Assembly: GCF_026410385.1 (NCBI RefSeq)
Contig: NZ_JAPMLT010000004.1
Coordinates: forward strand, 124,001 to 188,000
DNA: 64,000 nucleotides
Reading direction: 5' to 3'
From: Tumebacillus lacus
GTDB lineage: Bacteria > Bacillota > Bacilli > Tumebacillales > Tumebacillaceae
Part shown: positions 43,768 to 52,593 of the stretch, piece by piece
Layout: the number at the start of each line of letters is the position of its first letter
Numbering within the stretch: position 1 is the stretch's first letter
Notes under the pieces: generated by a model
Database searches by the model: none
What the model was told of the DNA's origin: nothing
Seen by the model: only the letters and a program-made list of their open reading frames with translations
Position numbers and translations under genes: made by a program

Positions 43768-44824
43768 TGCGCTGACGCCAAGCGACGCGATCCGCCTGAC
43801 CCTGTTGAGCGAAAAAGCGGGCTGAGGCTGCAAAATCGGCCCGGCCGACCTGGCGCAAGTTTTGCGTCATCTACCGAAATCTGAGGTTCCCAACGCCAAC
43901 TTAATCGTTGGCATCGATACGTCTGACGATGCGGGTGTCTATAAGATCAACGACGAGACCGCGCTGGTGCAGACGGTCGACTATTTCACCCCGATCGTCG
44001 ATGACCCGTATATGTTCGGGGCGATTGCGGCGGCGAACGCGCTGTCTGACGTGTATGCGATGGGCGGGACGCCGCTGACGGTGTTGAACATCGTCGGCTT
44101 CCCGATCTCGAAGCTGGACAAAAAGATCCTCGCCGACATCCTGCGCGGCGGGGCGGACAAGGTCGCGGAAGCAGGGGCGTTGATCGTCGGCGGGCACTCC
44201 ATCGACGACACCGACCCGAAATTTGGCATGGCGGTCACCGGCATCGTTCACCCGGACAAGGTCTGGACGAACGCGGGGGCTCAGCCTGGCGACAAGCTGA
44301 TCTTGACCAAACCGATCGGCGTCGGCATCATCACGACGGCGATCAAGCGCGCGAAAGCTTCGCAAGAAGCGACTCGTCTCGCGGAAGAGACGATGGCGGC
44401 GCTGAACAAAATTCCGGCGGAGACGGCGAAAGAATTTACCGTCAACGCCTGTACGGACGTCACCGGGTTTGGTCTGATCGGCCATGCGCTGGAGATGGCA
44501 AAGGGTGCGGGCGTAGGTCTTGTGCTGGACAGCGCAGCCGTTCCGGTATTACCGGAGACCCGGGACTATGTAGATCAAAAGATCTATCCGGGCGGCACGC
44601 TGCGCAATTTGGAATGGGTGCAGAACGACGTTGACTTTGGCGATGTCGACCAAGAAATGCGGATCATCCTCTGCGACGCGGTGACGGCCGGCGGCCTGTT
44701 GCTGTCCGTTCCGGCTGCGGAAGCGGACGCGCTCGTGGCCAAGCTGCACGAACGCGGCATCGCGGCGGCTGCGGTGATCGGCGAGATCACGGCGGAGCAT
44801 CCGAACCGGATTGCGGTGAAGTAA
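43691..44824 (+). CDS. selD: Selenide, water dikinase SelD with selenocysteine (UGA)
   Basis: A 377-residue protein that makes selenophosphate from selenide and ATP. The frame contains one in-frame TGA at 43823-43825, in the exact place of the catalytic Cys/Sec: ...LLSEKAG-U-GCKIGPADL. The rest continues as canonical SelD: NANLIVGIDTSDDAGVYKI, GADKVAEAGALIVGGHS and TDVTGFGLIGHALEMA. The start is the ATG at 43691, 12 bases after AGGAGG, inside selA. A helix GCAAAA (43830-43835) with TTTTGC (43860-43865) just after the TGA is a plausible bacterial SECIS. Ordinary gene calling would start it wrongly at 43862. Confidence 0.95.
43823..43865 (+). promoter_or_regulatory. Sec UGA codon and candidate bacterial SECIS hairpin
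   Basis: After TGA, GCAAAA pairs with TTTTGC across 24 bases. Inside, TCGGC-ccg-GCCGA forms a second helix. Position and size suit a SelB-binding element; the apical loop identity is not certain. Confidence 0.65.
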
Positions 44825-44832
44825 CAAATAGG

Positions 44833-44870
44833 AAAAAACGCCTCTCTGCGCACGGCAGGAGGCGTTTTTA
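44833..44870. terminator. Bidirectional terminator
   Basis: An imperfect stem AAAAACGCCTC/GAGGCGTTTTT lies between selD and the CPBP gene. Confidence 0.8.
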
Positions 44871-45899
44871 TTTTGGCGGTGCAGGTCGAAAGTCCCGGTG
44901 CAAGAGAAACAGCAAAGGGAGCAGCAGCGTCAGGAAGACCCAGGCGGACTGCAAGCCCTGCGTTTGCACGATGGCGCAGCAGACCAAAAAGGCGTTGTAA
45001 AGAAAATGGCCGAGGATGGCGGCGGTCAGACCGTATCGTTTGTAGAGCCAGTAGGAGACGGGACCTGCGAAGAGAGCGATCTCGACAATGCGCAGATACC
45101 ACGGCGACACGCTGTATTGCAAATGGGTCAGCGACCAGAGCGACGAGGACAGAAAGGCGATCACGACTGTGGAGCGAGTGAAGCGGCAAAGAAAGGTGCT
45201 GAGCCATTTTCGAAAGACCAGTTCTTCGAAGATCGCGGCAGTCAGTCCGATCACCAGCGGCAACAACCACGGCCAAGGGCTGGCTGCGATCCGGTCACGC
45301 AGCGTGCTGTCGTCGCCGGTCGCACCGAACCAAGTCGCGATCCAGAGAAAGAGCAAGCCAATGCCAAGGTGCACGCCAAACGCCCCGTAGCCTGCGAGGA
45401 TCCGAACAGGCGAAGCGAGCAGAGCCCGCAGGCGAAGCGGTCCGTCAACCGCCGAACTGAGATCGGGCTGTGCAGGTGTCGCAGTGGTGTACAGATCACT
45501 GCGATAAGCCTGACCCGTCGACGGCGCACGGCCTCCGTAAAAGAGTTGTGCGATGCCGAGCACTCCAAGGCCGTACACGGCGCCTTGGAGCAGGGCGGGC
45601 AGGGAGCCGCCGCCGGAGAGCCAGGCGGCGAGGAGTGTCGCGCCGCCGAGCACAAAAGGAGCCTTCGTGGTGACGCGACCTTTGGCGAGGGTGTAGAAGC
45701 CCAGGGCTGGGAACGCCAGCAGGAGCAGGTTGAGCGTCTGGGCGACTGTGAGGGCAAAGGGCGGCGGTGAGGCTGGCGTACCGGACGGCAGAGACAGGTT
45801 TGTCTGTATGAAGATCAAGTCGATGACGAGCAGCCCGATGCCTGCGCTGCCCCAAAAAAGCAGGAGGCGCAGAGCTCGTCTCGAAGTGCGGGTTTCCAT
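44868..45899 (-). CDS. CPBP-family intramembrane metalloprotease
   Basis: A 343-aa polytopic membrane protein with about eight TM helices. The CPBP (CAAX protease/Abi) motifs are IFEELVFRKWLSTFL (EExxxR-type), SLTHLQYS with the His ligand, and ILGHFLYNAFL. These proteases cleave membrane substrates or process small peptides and bacteriocin immunity factors; the target here is unknown. The start at 45899 follows GGGAGGG. The gene is divergent from the small RNA promoter at 45950. Confidence 0.82.
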   Translation of the reverse strand: METRTSRRALRLLLFWGSAGIGLLVIDLIFIQTNLSLPSGTPASPPPFALTVAQTLNLLLLAFPALGFYTLAKGRVTTKAPFVLGGATLLAAWLSGGGSLPALLQGAVYGLGVLGIAQLFYGGRAPSTGQAYRSDLYTTATPAQPDLSSAVDGPLRLRALLASPVRILAGYGAFGVHLGIGLLFLWIATWFGATGDDSTLRDRIAASPWPWLLPLVIGLTAAIFEELVFRKWLSTFLCRFTRSTVVIAFLSSSLWSLTHLQYSVSPWYLRIVEIALFAGPVSYWLYKRYGLTAAILGHFLYNAFLVCCAIVQTQGLQSAWVFLTLLLPLLFLLHRDFRPAPPK

Positions 45900-45949
45900 G
45901 AACGATCCCTCCCATCTCCCCAGTGTAGCACAAATCAGGAAACAATTTG

Positions 45950-45978
45950 TTGACAATGGAGATCGTTGCTAGTATACT
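45950..45978 (+). promoter_or_regulatory. Near-consensus SigA promoter of an orphan small transcript
   Basis: TTGACA, 17 bases, then TATACT. It is among the strongest promoters in the window and has no ribosome-bound gene directly after it. Confidence 0.8.
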
Positions 45979-45984
45979 AATTTT

Positions 45985-46066
45985 TGCTATGAAAACTACA
46001 TAGTACAATGAGATGTGAATCTCATTCTTTTAAAAAAGCGATGGCCATTGGCACATCGCTTTTTTC
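45985..46066 (+). ncRNA. Candidate small RNA upstream of codY
   Basis: From the predicted start at ~45985, about 82 bases hold three hairpins: CTATG/CATAG, then AATGAGAT-gtga-ATCTCATT (perfect 8 bp with a GNNA loop), then AAAAAAGCGATG/CATCGCTTTTTT, a clear intrinsic terminator. Start codons in the transcript lack Shine-Dalgarno sequences. I recognise no Rfam family. It is followed by the rest of the 520-bp gap before codY. Confidence 0.6.
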
Positions 46067-46419
46067 ATGGTGCCGCTGTGAAAAATGTTACATAATTTTA
46101 ATGTCGGAGAATTGCAAAGTCTGTAGGTTCCTGTTATAGTAAATGGAGTCTGGAATTATCAGAATTGTTTCCAGTTGAAAAAGTGCCACTTTTTGGGGGC
46201 GTGATGAATGAAACCATTTGCCCTTGGGCAATCCTAGCGAATGTTGAGTTTTCGCATAAATCGAGCATTGCATGCAAACTATCGAAATGTTACATTTCTG
46301 TGATATTTGCGTAGTTTTACATGGGCATGCTTGAAATGGCTCACAAGTTGGAATAATGTATATATGGTTGTCACGCGGTTAGAATCAATCAATTCAAAGA
46401 ATAGATAGCAGGTGAACCC
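46067..46419 (+). promoter_or_regulatory. codY upstream control region
   Basis: This non-coding AT-richer stretch contains a second promoter (TTGCAA at 46112, 17 bases, TATAGT at 46135) and a CodY-box-like site at 46154-46168 (11 of 15 matches to AATTTTCWGAAAATT). It also holds palindromes at 46178-46194 and 46284-46298. The word AAATGTTACAT occurs at 46083 and 46285. No gene is seen in it. Confidence 0.5.
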
Positions 46420-47199
46420 ATGGTATTGTTGGAGAAGATACAGCGCTTTAACAGATTGTTACAAAAGTCGGCTGCGAACGGCGTGGATTTCATGGAGTTG
46501 GCGAAGTTGCTCAGCGACATGGTCGATTCGAACGTTTACGTGGTCAGCAGAACGGGCAAAATCCTCGGCTTCGGTCTCGCCGAGTATGAGCTGACTCTGG
46601 AATGGAACCAGATCATGACGGTGGATCAGCGCTTCCCGGGCACGTTCAACGAGAGCCTGCTCAAGCACAGCGAGACGGTGAAGAACGTGGAAAACAAAGA
46701 ACCGTTCTACGTCTTCTCGGCGGAAGAGAACGAGGTGTTCAAGAAGAAAAATATCACCATCGTTCCGATCATCGGCGGCGGCACGCGCCTTGGCACGTTG
46801 GTGCTGGCGCGTCTCAACAACCAGTTTGCCGATGAGGACTTGATCCTGTCCGAGTACGGCGCGACGGTTGTCGGGATGGAGATCATCCGCTCCGAGCAAG
46901 AGGAGATCCACGAGAAGGCTCGTCAGCGCGCGATGGTGATGATGGCGCTGGAGTCGCTGTCGTTCTCCGAGCAAGAGGCGATTCAGCACATCTTCAAAGA
47001 GCTGGAAGGCTCCGAAGGTCTGCTCGTCGCATCGAAGATCGCAGACCGCGTCGGCATCACCCGTTCGGTCATCGTCAACGCGATCCGCAAACTGGAGTCC
47101 GCAGGCGTCATCGAGTCCCGCTCGCTCGGGATGAAAGGCACCTACATCAAGGTCCTCAACCCGCTGTTCCTCGAACAGCTAGAAGCGATGGACAAGTAA
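46420..47199 (+). CDS. codY: GTP-sensing transcriptional pleiotropic repressor CodY
   Basis: A 259-aa global regulator of nutrient status that senses branched-chain amino acids and GTP. The N-terminal GAF domain at about 1-155 starts MVLLEKIQRFNRLLQKSAANG. The C-terminal winged HTH has the invariant VASKIADRVGITRSVIVNA. The length is exactly typical. The ATG follows AGGTGA. In B. subtilis codY sits downstream of clpQY; here it is free-standing behind a 520-bp leader region with its own control signals. Confidence 0.97.
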   Translation: MVLLEKIQRFNRLLQKSAANGVDFMELAKLLSDMVDSNVYVVSRTGKILGFGLAEYELTLEWNQIMTVDQRFPGTFNESLLKHSETVKNVENKEPFYVFSAEENEVFKKKNITIVPIIGGGTRLGTLVLARLNNQFADEDLILSEYGATVVGMEIIRSEQEEIHEKARQRAMVMMALESLSFSEQEAIQHIFKELEGSEGLLVASKIADRVGITRSVIVNAIRKLESAGVIESRSLGMKGTYIKVLNPLFLEQLEAMDK

Positions 47200-47211
47200 G
47201 GAACCACAAAC

Positions 47212-47248
47212 AAAACGTCCTGGCTCTCTCGAGAGTCAGGACGTTTTT
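47212..47248 (+). terminator. codY terminator
   Basis: A near-perfect stem AACGTCCTGGCTCTC/GAGAGTCAGGACGTT plus T run. The right arm begins the 62-bp repeat array. Confidence 0.85.
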
Positions 47249-47432
47249 GCATGCAAGGGCGGAACGGAGACCTGGACATTCCGGCTCTCTGCGAGAGTCA
47301 GGACGTTTTTGCATGCAAGGGCGGAACGCAGACCTGGACATTCCGGCTCTCTGCGAGAGTCAGGACGTTTTTGCATGCAAGGGCGGAGCGCAGACCTGGA
47401 CATTCCGGCTCTCTGCGAGAAATCAGGACGGT
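47222..47432. repeat. Tandem 62-bp repeats, about 3.4 copies
   Basis: Units begin at 47222 (61 bp), 47283 (62 bp), 47345 (62 bp) and 47407 (partial, decaying into the amidase 3' end). Each carries GGCTCTCTGCGAGAGTCAGG then ACGTTTTTGCATGCAAGGGC and ends CCTGGACATTCC. Units 2 and 3 differ at one base (GGAACGCAG/GGAGCGCAG). The array duplicates the right half of the codY terminator. Confidence 0.9.
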
Positions 47433-48982
47433 TTTTGCGTTTGCAGGAAGGTCACGAGAGCTCGGAAGATGCCCTCGGCTGCTCGTTCTTGGGCGGCGGC
47501 GTCTTGGGCGGTCTGTTCGTCGCCGGGGTGGGTGAGGAAGGCCGCCTCGACGAGGACGGCAGGCTGCGAATTTTCCCGGAGGACGTAGTAGTCGCCAAAC
47601 CGCGCTCCGAGATCGGGAAGGCCGAGAGTTTGGGTCAGCTCCGTTTGGATCAGTTTGGCGAGCCGATGATCCTCGCCGTCTTGGTTGTAGTAGAACGTCA
47701 TCGAACCGGACAGAGCCGCGTCTTGATGCGTGTTGAAATGCAGGGAGACAAACGCGTCCGCCTGCCGTTGCTCGGAGACGGCGACCCGCTCGTCCAACCC
47801 GAGAAAGCGGTCGTCCGGACGCGTCAGGATCACGTTCGCCCCGGTGGCGAGCAGTTTGTTGTAGAGAATGCGGGTCAGCGACAGATTGAGGTCCTTTTCC
47901 TGCACGCCGCTCGTGCGCCCGATGGCTCCGACGTCGATGCCGCCGTGCCCGGCGTCGAGCACGATGGTCCGCCCCCTCAGTTCACTGTCCAGCGTGTGAC
48001 CGCGCTCCGGGACCCCGGACAGGTCGCCCGACGCTTCGGTCAGCCACCCGGCCACCCACGCCCGGCGACCGTCTGTCAACTCGATCTCCTGCCACTGACC
48101 GCTGCGTCCGGTCAGCGGGAAGGTCGCGCCGGAGGTGCCCGTCTGCAGGATTACGTAGTTAGTCCCCGGACCGCTGCGAATGTTGGCGTTCTCCAGCAGT
48201 TTGACCTGCGGGCCGGAAACGCCCGGTGGCTGCGAGGCGTTCGGAGCCGGGATGTTCGGGAGGCGGAGGTATTCGGTGCGGACGTAGCCTTTGATCACCT
48301 GCTCCGAAGCGGCTGCAAATTCGATCTGCGACCAGCCGTCCGCCGTGCCCGTCACTTTGACGAGCGCGTTTTGGCTCAATTTGCCGACGATGGCGCCGTC
48401 CAGTGAGGCGGTCTGGCGCACGTGCAGCAGATCGGCGGTGACGGTCGCCTTCTTTTGCTCTTCTTCTGCGGCAGGCCGGGCCTTTTGCTCGGTGACGTCG
48501 ACCAGCGCGCGGGAGACCCAGCCGGTGCGCTCGCCCGGCAAACGGATCTGCACCCAGTCGCCGCTGGTCTGAAGCAGCGGATAGGCGGTGCCGGGACCGA
48601 TCACGGTGATCACATCGTAGGAGGTGCTCGCTCCGCCGCGCACGTTGACGTCTGCGGTGTTGGCGACGGCGATCTGGATGCTCGGATTGGCCGTTTGAAA
48701 ACGGCTCCCTTCCTTGACCAGCGAGGCGTGAATCCACCCGGTCTGCTCTTTGCCAAATCGGACTTGATACCACCCGTTTTCCGAAGTGATCGCGATCAGG
48801 GAGTCGCCGTAGTCGGCCCGCCCGATCACCGGATGTTCGGTCGAAGCGCCGGCCCGGATGTTCACATCGTAGGCGGTGACGCGGACAAACCGTTCGCCGT
48901 CTGCGGCAAACGCATAGGCGACGAGAGAAAACAGCACGGTCAAACAGATGAGGACACTCAGCCAACTCTTGCGAAAACGCAC
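47423..48982 (-). CDS. N-acetylmuramoyl-L-alanine amidase with SH3b repeats
   Basis: A 519-aa secreted wall hydrolase. The signal peptide at about 1-27 is followed by four bacterial SH3 domains at about 30-90, 105-165, 180-235 and 258-320. Each has a VNIRAGAS/VNVRGGAS or similar line and a GWxxAxL end. Amidase_3 covers about 335-515 with IVLDAGHGGIDVGA (zinc His), FVSLHFNTH and the catalytic Glu in VEAAFLTHP. It cuts the lactyl-peptide bond in peptidoglycan. Its extreme 3' end overlaps the last partial 62-bp repeat. Confidence 0.93.
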   Translation of the reverse strand: MRFRKSWLSVLICLTVLFSLVAYAFAADGERFVRVTAYDVNIRAGASTEHPVIGRADYGDSLIAITSENGWYQVRFGKEQTGWIHASLVKEGSRFQTANPSIQIAVANTADVNVRGGASTSYDVITVIGPGTAYPLLQTSGDWVQIRLPGERTGWVSRALVDVTEQKARPAAEEEQKKATVTADLLHVRQTASLDGAIVGKLSQNALVKVTGTADGWSQIEFAAASEQVIKGYVRTEYLRLPNIPAPNASQPPGVSGPQVKLLENANIRSGPGTNYVILQTGTSGATFPLTGRSGQWQEIELTDGRRAWVAGWLTEASGDLSGVPERGHTLDSELRGRTIVLDAGHGGIDVGAIGRTSGVQEKDLNLSLTRILYNKLLATGANVILTRPDDRFLGLDERVAVSEQRQADAFVSLHFNTHQDAALSGSMTFYYNQDGEDHRLAKLIQTELTQTLGLPDLGARFGDYYVLRENSQPAVLVEAAFLTHPGDEQTAQDAAAQERAAEGIFRALVTFLQTQKPS

Positions 48983-49138
48983 AGTTCCACCTCCGCAACT
49001 GGATCGTTCTCCACGTTTTTGTGAGGGCTCCTATTCGCCCTGATTTTTTAAAAATCCTCCCCCTCGACACCGTTTTTTTCCTGCTCGACAGGGAAGGATA
49101 GAAGGGTACAAAAAGCGACACGGAGGAGGAGTTTTTCA

Positions 49139-49312
49139 ATGCGCAAAACGTTGGAGCAACAGATCGCCTCGTTTACGAATAAACGGCTTTTGAACGTCGA
49201 CTTTCACGACTTTCTGCAAAAGTCGGCCTACCTGGAAGATGTGGAGCTCGGCACGGAGTTTTCGCTGACGTCGCGCGAGGTGCAGGAGATGAAAGCCCGC
49301 CTGCGCCGTTGA
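49139..49312 (+). CDS. Small protein (57 aa), unknown
   Basis: The ATG follows GGAGGAGGAG. The 57-aa product is MRKTLEQQIASFTNKRLL..., helical with a polar acidic middle (YLEDVELGTE) and a basic end. The C-terminal part SLTSREVQEMKARL resembles the start of a DNA-binding helix as in small sigma-like proteins, but is too short to assign. It is divergent from the amidase and upstream of hemZ. Confidence 0.6.
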   Translation: MRKTLEQQIASFTNKRLLNVDFHDFLQKSAYLEDVELGTEFSLTSREVQEMKARLRR

Positions 49313-49386
49313 GAGTCTGACACGGTGAAAAAAGGTGGACGGTCCGGTAGCGAATCAGTACACTGGAATCTGGAGGTGAAGGCCAG

Positions 49387-50913
49387 ATGCGGATGTTTCT
49401 AGACCCTGGCAACCCGAATTACCAGAGTGACACCGAGCGGCTCGTGTATTTGTTCTTCGAAGAGGACGAAGTTACGTTTGAGGAGCAAGACGAGGTCGCT
49501 TTACATATTCGCTGCCGCATTGAGGAGCAAGGTCATGACTATATCGACGCCTGTGCGGAACTGATCGACAAGCGGAACGGACAGCGGTACCAGAGCCGCT
49601 ACCGCAAGCCGATCCTCGCAGGAGCGGACGAGCCGGAGCGCGTGCGCCGAGGCAGACAGGCTGTGCTGCGCGTGCTTCATGACGTGCTGGCCGACGCGAC
49701 GGGCGAAGGGCAGCCGTGGGGCATTCTGTCCGGCGTGCGCCCGCTCAAGCTCGTGCACATGATGCGCGAGGAAGGCAAAAGCGACGCCGAGATCGGCCAT
49801 CGCCTGATCGATGAATTTCGGATCACGCCGGACCGCGTGGAACTGCTGCTGGAGATCGAAGCGGCGCAGGCCAAGACGGTGCCGGATCTGTATCGGATCG
49901 ACAAGGAAGTCAGCATCTACATCGGCATCCCGTTCTGCCCGACGCACTGCGCGTACTGCACGTTCCCGGCGTACTCGATGGAGGACAAGGCGACGTATGC
50001 GCCGTCGTTCCTCGATGCGATGGAAAAGGAATTTGTGGCGATCGGCGGCTTCCTGCAGGAGCATCACATCCCGGTCACCAGCATTTACCTCGGCGGCGGC
50101 ACGCCGACGTCGCTGATGGCGCCGGAACTGACCCGCGTGATGGAGGCGTTGTACCGCCACATCCCGGACTCGGACAAATGGCGTGAGTTTACCGTCGAAG
50201 CGGGCCGCCCGGACACGATCACGCCGGAGCGCGTCGAGGTGATGCGTAAGTACGGGGTCAACCGGATCACCGTCAACCCGCAGACGTTCAAAGCGGAAAC
50301 GCTGAAGACGATCGGCCGCGGTCATACGCCGGACATCGTGGATAAGCGATTTCATATGGTGCGCGAGGCCGGATTTGAAAACATCAACATGGACATGATC
50401 ATCGGCCTGCCGAACGAAACAGTCGAGGATGTGCGCTACACCCGCGAGCGGCTGGAAGCGTTGATGCCCGACTCGGTCACGGTGCACACGCTCCAATTCA
50501 AACGCACCGCCGTGCTCAACAAAGAGCGCGAGACGGCGGGCATTCCGTCAACGCCGGTCGTGCGTCAGATGATGCGCGAGACGAACGAGTGGGCGCGGGG
50601 CTTAGGCTATCACCCGTACTACGTCTACCGCTCCAAAGACATCCTCGGCAACTTGGAAAATATCGGGTACGCGATGCCGGGCAAAGAGTCGGTCTACAAC
50701 GTCTGCATCATGGAGGAGCGTCAGACGATCATCGGTTTGGGCGGCGGCGCGTCGACCAAACTGTACCACGGCGGCGGTCACCTCAAGCACGTCTACAACG
50801 CCAAAGAACCGAAAGCCTATGTGGACAACGTGGATGCGATGATCGAGAAAAAGCTCAAAGCTCTGCGCGAAGTGTTCACACCGAGTTCAGACGCCGCACC
50901 CCGTCCTGTCTAG
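49387..50913 (+). CDS. hemZ: HemZ-type radical SAM coproporphyrinogen III dehydrogenase
   Basis: A 508-aa protein. After a ~175-residue N-terminal domain special to HemZ, the radical SAM core begins GIPFCPTHCAYCTF (CxxxCxxC at ~184). YLGGGTPTSL and GRPDTITPERVEVMRKYGVNR (split) follow, then NMDMIIGLPNETVEDV. The C-terminal HemN-like part has YHPYYVYRSKDILGNLENIGY (split). It was proposed to act in anaerobic haem synthesis; HemZ/HemW relatives may instead handle haem, so the reaction is not proven. GGAGGTGA precedes the ATG. Confidence 0.88.
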   Translation: MRMFLDPGNPNYQSDTERLVYLFFEEDEVTFEEQDEVALHIRCRIEEQGHDYIDACAELIDKRNGQRYQSRYRKPILAGADEPERVRRGRQAVLRVLHDVLADATGEGQPWGILSGVRPLKLVHMMREEGKSDAEIGHRLIDEFRITPDRVELLLEIEAAQAKTVPDLYRIDKEVSIYIGIPFCPTHCAYCTFPAYSMEDKATYAPSFLDAMEKEFVAIGGFLQEHHIPVTSIYLGGGTPTSLMAPELTRVMEALYRHIPDSDKWREFTVEAGRPDTITPERVEVMRKYGVNRITVNPQTFKAETLKTIGRGHTPDIVDKRFHMVREAGFENINMDMIIGLPNETVEDVRYTRERLEALMPDSVTVHTLQFKRTAVLNKERETAGIPSTPVVRQMMRETNEWARGLGYHPYYVYRSKDILGNLENIGYAMPGKESVYNVCIMEERQTIIGLGGGASTKLYHGGGHLKHVYNAKEPKAYVDNVDAMIEKKLKALREVFTPSSDAAPRPV

Positions 50914-50929
50914 GACGGGGGTTTTTTTT
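50899..50929 (+). terminator. hemZ terminator
   Basis: The stem CCCCGTCCT/AGGACGGGG with T8 overlaps the hemZ stop. Confidence 0.9.
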
Positions 50930-50991
50930 GTGGTAAACTGGTGGTTAGGCTGTAAAGGCTCGCTATCAACTACATAAGTGGGGAACAAAAT

Positions 50992-52578
50992 ATGTCTTCA
51001 GCAACAAAAAAGGGAGTGGTCGCCGGGGCGTTTTCATTGGCGATGGCGGGGTTGGTCGCCAAAATCCTCGGCGTGATCTACATGGTGCCGTTTCAGAACA
51101 TGGCGGGGGACGGCACGCTCGGTTTGTACCAATACGCCTATGCGATCTATGTGGTGATGCTGCAGGTCGCGACGGCGGGGTTCCCGCTGGCGATGTCCAA
51201 GCTGATCTCGGAGCGGCTGGCCAGACATGATTTTGCCGGAGCGGATCAGATCTACCGCGTCGGGGCGCGGTATCTGACGCTCGCGGGTCTGATCATCTTT
51301 GTGATCATGTTCGCGATGGGCGGCTGGCTGGCGATCTGGATGGGCAACTACGCCGCGTCGACGGCGATCCGCGCTCTGTCCTTCTCGCTCTTGATCGTGC
51401 CGCTGCTCGCAGCGATGCGCGGCTACATTCAAGGCAATCAGATGATGGCGATCTCCGGCAACTCACAGGTCGTCGAACAACTGGTGCGTTCGACGGCGAT
51501 CTTGTTCGGCGTCTGGGTGGCGGCGGTGCTGCTCGACGGTTCGCAGCGCGTGACGGCTGCCGTCGCGACGTTCTCGGCGGTGCTGGGTGCGGTGGCGAGC
51601 TTGGTGTTCTTGGCCCGGCACGTGGTGAAGATTCGCCGGGAGCACAAAAAGCGCTACATCCGCGACGCGACGGAGCCGACCAAGTCGGTGATGCGGACGA
51701 TCTTGAAATATTCGATCCCGATCACGCTCTCGTCGCTCGTCCTGCCGCTGTCGCAAGCGGTGGACAGCTTTACGATCACGAAGTTGCTCATGAGCGGATT
51801 TCAGATGACCAACGATGCGGCGACGGCGGAGTACGGCGTTTTTACCGGCCGCGCGCTGCGGCTGATCGCGCTGCCGTTGGCACTGGCGACCGGGGTCGGG
51901 CTGTCGATCATGCCGGCGATTGCCGAGGCGATTGCCGCGAAAAATACGGCCCTGCGCAACTCGCGGGTGATGACGGCGTTTCGATTGACTTCGTTCTTTG
52001 CATTTCCGACGTCGGTCGGCATCTTTGTGCTGGCAGGTCCGATCGACATTGCGCTGTTTGAAGATCTGAAGGGGGCCGACACCATCGCGATGGTGTCGTT
52101 TATGGCGATCTTCTCGTCATATGAATTGGTCACGACCTATATCTTGCAGGCGATGGGCTTTATGTATCTGCCGGTGCGAAATATGTTTATCGGGCTGGGG
52201 GCAAAGCTGGTATTGAACCTGCTGCTGGTGCCGGAATACGGCATCTTCGGCGCGGCGATCGCGTCGGTCTGCGGCTATATCTTGTCGTCGCTCTTGAACT
52301 TCTTCTCGGTGCGTCGCTTGGGCGACACGCCGCTGCCGGTCAGCGATCTGCTGTTGAAGCCGATGTTTGCGTCGCTTTTGATGGGCGTGGTCGTCTGGAT
52401 GGTGACGTGGATTCCGGTCGAGGTGATCATTCCGTGGCCGCGCATTCACTCGCTGGTGCTGGTGATGATCGGCGGAGCGGTGGGCGCGGTCGTGTTCGGG
52501 ACCTTGATGATCCTGCTGAAAGGGATCTCGAACGAGGAGATGAAGCGTCTGCCGGTGTTGAAACGATTTGCTCGCTGA
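50992..52578 (+). CDS. Polysaccharide/lipid flippase of the SpoVB/MurJ (MOP) family
   Basis: A 528-aa protein with 12-14 TM helices. The N-terminus KGVVAGAFSLAMAGLVAKILGVIY (split) and PLAMSKLISERLA are typical of YtgP/SpoVB-like members. It is predicted to flip undecaprenyl-linked precursors, possibly lipid II. The ATG has only a weak GGGGAA site. It lies 15 bp upstream of an MFS gene and is probably cotranscribed with it. Confidence 0.85.
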   Translation: MSSATKKGVVAGAFSLAMAGLVAKILGVIYMVPFQNMAGDGTLGLYQYAYAIYVVMLQVATAGFPLAMSKLISERLARHDFAGADQIYRVGARYLTLAGLIIFVIMFAMGGWLAIWMGNYAASTAIRALSFSLLIVPLLAAMRGYIQGNQMMAISGNSQVVEQLVRSTAILFGVWVAAVLLDGSQRVTAAVATFSAVLGAVASLVFLARHVVKIRREHKKRYIRDATEPTKSVMRTILKYSIPITLSSLVLPLSQAVDSFTITKLLMSGFQMTNDAATAEYGVFTGRALRLIALPLALATGVGLSIMPAIAEAIAAKNTALRNSRVMTAFRLTSFFAFPTSVGIFVLAGPIDIALFEDLKGADTIAMVSFMAIFSSYELVTTYILQAMGFMYLPVRNMFIGLGAKLVLNLLLVPEYGIFGAAIASVCGYILSSLLNFFSVRRLGDTPLPVSDLLLKPMFASLLMGVVVWMVTWIPVEVIIPWPRIHSLVLVMIGGAVGAVVFGTLMILLKGISNEEMKRLPVLKRFAR

Positions 52579-52593
52579 CGGGAGGGGAGCGGG

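Noticed and set aside
43862-44824. SelD starting at 43862 as a short gene, with the region upstream as a pseudogene
   Set aside because: The N-terminal SelD sequence continues in frame across one TGA at the catalytic position, next to selA; Sec read-through explains it better.
46009-46140. Small ORF starting in the small RNA upstream of codY
   Set aside because: It has no ribosome site, crosses an intrinsic terminator and has a Cys/Lys-rich random composition.
47222-47432. CRISPR array
   Set aside because: The 62-bp units are directly adjacent with no unique spacers and no cas genes nearby.
49021-49065. Terminator hairpin AGGGC/GCCCT with T run upstream of the amidase gene
   Set aside because: It is short, and no plus-strand transcript is evident before it; noted only as a weak hairpin.
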